Source of the DNA: Phoronis ovalis
Lineage: Eukaryota; Phoronida; Phoronidae
Reading direction: 5' to 3'
Length of the DNA: 13,148 nt
NCBI GenBank assembly: GCA_028565635.1
Contig: JAOXYB010040128.1
Location: 1-13,148 of the forward strand
Below, one piece after another: positions 11,441 through 13,148 of this stretch. A model generated the notes under the pieces. That model had not been told where the DNA came from, searched no databases, and worked only from the letters and a program-made list of their open reading frames with translations. Position 1 is the stretch's first letter, and each line of letters opens with the position of its first letter. A program made the translations under genes and the position numbers.

Positions 11441-11656
11441 CAGTAGCTCTTCATACTTTATGGAATTGTCTGTATATATAACTAATTTCTCTGCTGATAA
11501 TGGTAAAGTTTCCTTCAATTTTGAAGCCAGGAACATACAAACTGCTCCCAAGAGTTGCAATTGATTTTTTTTAATATTAACCACTGATAAAAATCTGTCC
11601 ATATAATTTATTGACAAGGGAAAGACTTCTTCTTCACATTTCTGTTCTTCACATAC
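11441..11656 (-). CDS. CCND: Cyclin D exon 2 (residues 73-144), cyclin box core
   Basis: This exon encodes the core of the N-terminal cyclin box, the fold that contacts the CDK. It begins [20 protein letters not shown] and contains [19 protein letters not shown] and [18 protein letters not shown], which are nearly diagnostic for D-type cyclins. Lys118 in SKLKET aligns with human cyclin D1 Lys112, half of the Lys/Glu pair needed for CDK binding. The exon is exactly 216 nt and phase 0 at both ends, the same length as the vertebrate exon. The acceptor is a T-rich tract ending TTTTTTAG at 11657. The donor is GTAAAT at 11440, weaker than that of exon 1. No stop or frameshift is seen. Confidence 0.97.
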
Positions 11657-11932
11657 CTAAAAAATAATTTTGAACATTTTTAAAATGAGGAAAATATGGC
11701 AATTTGATACAAAATGATTTTTCCTGCATTCATGGAAATACCTGCTCAATCTTCAAGAGTTATTTCTAAGCACCTGGCATTTCTGCCAAAATTTTGTGAA
11801 AAGAAACTAAATATATATACAAAAAAAAATCAAGTGTTTCTATCAAAAATTTTAAAATATTCACTTTTTCACTAAATTTGTTATAAATACCCATGTCCGG
11901 TCTCCATAATAAAACTCCCATACCCTGGATAG

Positions 11933-11940
11933 TGACGTAT
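11933..11940 (+). promoter_or_regulatory. CRE/ATF-like site in intron 1
   Basis: TGACGTAT matches seven of eight positions of the CREB/ATF octamer TGACGTMA and lies only 5 bp before the E2F-type site. CRE elements control vertebrate cyclin D1 transcription, but from the promoter rather than an intron. A motif of this length can occur by chance; its closeness to the E2F match is the main reason to list it. Confidence 0.25.
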
Positions 11941-11945
11941 TGCAA

Positions 11946-11958
11946 TTTGGCGCGGAAA
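11946..11958 (+). promoter_or_regulatory. E2F-type site in intron 1
   Basis: TTTGGCGCGGAAA matches the canonical E2F/DP consensus TTTSSCGC with its flanking A-rich side, in otherwise AT-rich intronic DNA. It is about 1.1 kb downstream of the predicted start site. E2F factors are released when cyclin D-CDK4/6 phosphorylates Rb, so a functional site would place the gene under its own pathway output. The match is direct; function is inference. Confidence 0.4.
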
Positions 11959-12541
11959 CGAAGCAGATGCCGACATCACTTTTAATAATTCAGTATAATT
12001 TATATTTCTGCATAAAATTTCATGAAAATTTGCGAACTTTATCTTTTATATGTTTTCTTCATGTTGCATATGATTTTTTTATTACTTCGGAAAAACTACG
12101 GGATCCCTAGACCGATATTCAAGACTGGTATTACCACACCTAGAAAATCGGCCAGAAAGCCTTAACTAGACTTGACCACGGAACATCTTGAAAATGTAAA
12201 AGAAATCCATTACGTGACAAAATGCACTGGTTGTTTGACGAAACATATTTTCTGATGCCCTGTTAACAGTGTTACAACATTTATTTTTCAGAATATTGTA
12301 TTTTTTTGCATATATGAGGTCGATTTTGCAGCAAAATATTTTTTCTGAGACACCGAAGGGGCCGAAAAATTCAATTACGATTATGGCATATTCGTAAAAC
12401 AATTTTAGATAATTTTGCATGATTTTTAATTGCATCCTGTCTCAAATATTAGATTATTAACAAAAAAATTGTAGATATAGAATGTATCTGAATTTTCTCT
12501 CGTGCGATCATGAAAATTGTATCAGCCTCATGTTTCGTGCC

Positions 12542-12553
12542 AAAATATGGCGG
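12542..12553 (+). promoter_or_regulatory. YY1-like (Pho-like) motif in intron 1
   Basis: AAAATATGGCGG contains AATATGGCGG, matching the YY1 consensus AANATGGCGGC except for the last base. The overlapping CAAAATATGG is one mismatch from a serum-response CArG box. It lies about 220 bp after the exon 1 donor. YY1 sites are frequent just downstream of animal transcription starts, and the related fly protein Pho recruits Polycomb. Motif evidence only. Confidence 0.25.
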
Positions 12554-12770
12554 TCCGAAAAATAAAAATAATATAAATAATTAGAAAAAAATAAAAATCA
12601 GCATTCAACTACATATAACATACATGAACGTAAAGCCTGAAACTTCTAGAATACGATATATCTCTAAAATATTAATATTTTTGAGAGGAAAGTTGAATTT
12701 GGAACTTAAATCGGAGGGCCTGTATATTTTCGAGATGACCGACACCTGCCAGAAAAGCTATTAGACTTAC

Positions 12771-12986
12771 TTCTAACATCCATGATGCTACCATTTTCCT
12801 CATAAAAGGTTTTATTTCTGTCTGTAGACATTTGAAATATGTTGAAGAAGGTAAATATCTGTCCTCTATTAATAACATGTTCCTTAATACTCGAGGATCT
12901 TGCAAAATAACGCGATCTGGTACTGCCCTTTTAATAGAGCCTACATCAAATTCGCCTGTTGATAACTCGTTACACATTAAATTCAT
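12771..12986 (-). CDS. CCND: Cyclin D exon 1 (residues 1-72)
   Basis: This exon encodes the N-terminus and the start of the cyclin box. Residues 3-7 read LMCNE, a perfect LxCxE motif, which in D-type cyclins binds the pocket of Rb, p107 and p130. A helix follows with [20 protein letters not shown], then [20 protein letters not shown] and MLE at the exon end. MRKM (62-65) corresponds to the hydrophobic-patch helix that docks substrates. The ATG at 12986-12984 is chosen because it is the first ATG of the predicted transcript. The frame upstream has no other ATG before an in-frame TAG at 13064-13062, and -3 is a G. The spacer between LxCxE and the first helix is about seven residues longer than in vertebrate D2. 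The exon ends in GAA followed by the strong donor GTAAGT (12770-12765), phase 0. Confidence 0.97.
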
Positions 12987-13075
12987 GTCGACCACTTGTT
13001 GATTGCTGGCTAAGTTCGTTACTAAACGTCTGCTGATTAGTATACAAAGAAATGTGACCAACTAAAGATGTTCTT
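12987..13075 (-). other. Predicted 5' UTR of cyclin D
   Basis: This is about 89 nt from the predicted start site to the ATG. It contains no ATG, so the cyclin ATG would be the first in the message and no upstream ORF is expected. An in-frame TAG at 13064-13062 excludes N-terminal extension past that point. The bases before the ATG (GTCGAC) place a purine at -3. The extent depends on the TATA-based start prediction; an additional upstream non-coding exon cannot be excluded. Confidence 0.5.
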
Positions 13076-13088
13076 GAAGTTTGGCCGG

Positions 13089-13106
13089 CTTTATACTCCT
13101 TATATA
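13089..13106 (-). promoter_or_regulatory. TATA box(es) of the cyclin D promoter
   Basis: On the minus strand 13106-13099 reads TATATAAG, a strong TATA box. A second TATA-like heptamer, TATAAAG, lies at 13095-13089. A CA dinucleotide in the context TTCAAG (13076-13075) sits 31 nt from the first T of the upstream box, the canonical TATA-to-start spacing, so transcription probably begins near 13075. This is inferred from motif and spacing only. The proximal promoter continues beyond the right edge; only about 40 bp upstream of the TATA box are visible. Confidence 0.6.
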
Positions 13107-13148
13107 CACTGATGGTTCCTAGTCTCTCGCTGCCGGGCCAACGAAAAT

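Larger units (their letters stand above)
11657..12770 (-). other. Cyclin D intron 1
   Basis: Intron of about 1114 bp, GTAAGT...TTTTTTAG, phase 0. It is AT-rich, but two short stretches (around 11930-11990 and 12480-12560) hold several CpGs and recognisable transcription-factor motifs, annotated separately. First-intron enhancers near the promoter are common in animal genes. The open frame on the minus strand at 12166-12435 shows no protein family features I recognise and is treated as chance. No repeat or transposon ends were recognised. Confidence 0.9.
3609..13075 (-). other. CCND: Cyclin D gene, exons 1-4 (3' end not located)
   Basis: This is the gene-level entry for a G1/S-specific cyclin D, the regulatory subunit that activates CDK4/6 to phosphorylate retinoblastoma-family proteins in the nucleus. 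Four coding exons (216, 216, 175 and 140 nt) splice with matching phases into 249 codons. Human D-type cyclins are about 290 residues long, so some 40-60 C-terminal residues are missing. The missing part would hold the last helix after the second cyclin fold and the threonine degron. Introns 1-3 are about 1114, 1764 and 5753 bp. The lengths of exons 1 and 2 (72 codons each) and the junction positions resemble the five-exon vertebrate cyclin D layout, which is known to be old. The 5' end rests on a TATA/initiator prediction and the 3' end is open. Identity as a D-type cyclin is very secure; orthology to a particular vertebrate paralogue is not implied, although the second fold reads most like D2. 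Confidence 0.97.

Noticed and set aside
12987-13061. Possible 25-residue N-terminal extension of cyclin D
   Set aside because: It would start from TTG, directly after an in-frame TAG. The first ATG at 12986 puts LxCxE near the N-terminus, as in all D-type cyclins.

Overview
The window is metazoan nuclear DNA: AT-rich, intron-dominated, and carrying most of one recognisable gene, a D-type cyclin (G1/S-specific cyclin D) on the minus strand. Four coding exons read in order from right to left (12986-12771, 11656-11441, 9676-9502, 3748-3609). Each is bounded by GT/AG splice sites, and their phases (0, 0, 1, 0) join into one continuous 249-codon frame. The product has the cyclin-D hallmarks: an N-terminal LxCxE motif for retinoblastoma-family proteins, the [11 protein letters not shown] helix, the SKLKET cyclin-box segment and the HAQTFIALC / MYPPSMIA second-fold segments. 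The sequence is clearly D-type but not vertebrate-like in its loops, introns are 1.1-5.8 kb, and GC is low. An invertebrate animal is likely. A lophotrochozoan such as a mollusc would fit, but that is a weak inference.

Layout from right to left, in the direction of transcription. 13148-13076 is a core promoter with a TATA box and a correctly spaced initiator. 13075-12987 is a short 5' UTR without upstream ATGs. Exon 1 follows, then intron 1 (1.1 kb), which holds a textbook E2F-type site, a CRE-like site and a YY1-like site. Exon 2 is followed by intron 2 (1.8 kb), which contains a strong G-quadruplex motif on the transcribed-RNA sense strand. Exon 3 is followed by intron 3 (5.8 kb), which has a palindromic CTCF-core-like sequence about 200 bp after the donor. 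Exon 4 is followed by 3.6 kb in which I cannot confidently place the expected last exon (the CQEQIE-type helix and threonine degron). It is either beyond the left edge or hidden in a divergent candidate near 1970-2155.

I see no convincing second gene, tRNA, rRNA, transposon ORF or CRISPR array. The other short open frames look like chance ORFs in intronic DNA. The gene belongs to the pathway cyclin D-CDK4/6 -> Rb phosphorylation -> E2F release, which makes the intronic E2F motif the most biologically suggestive regulatory observation. I found no evidence of an undescribed multi-gene system.
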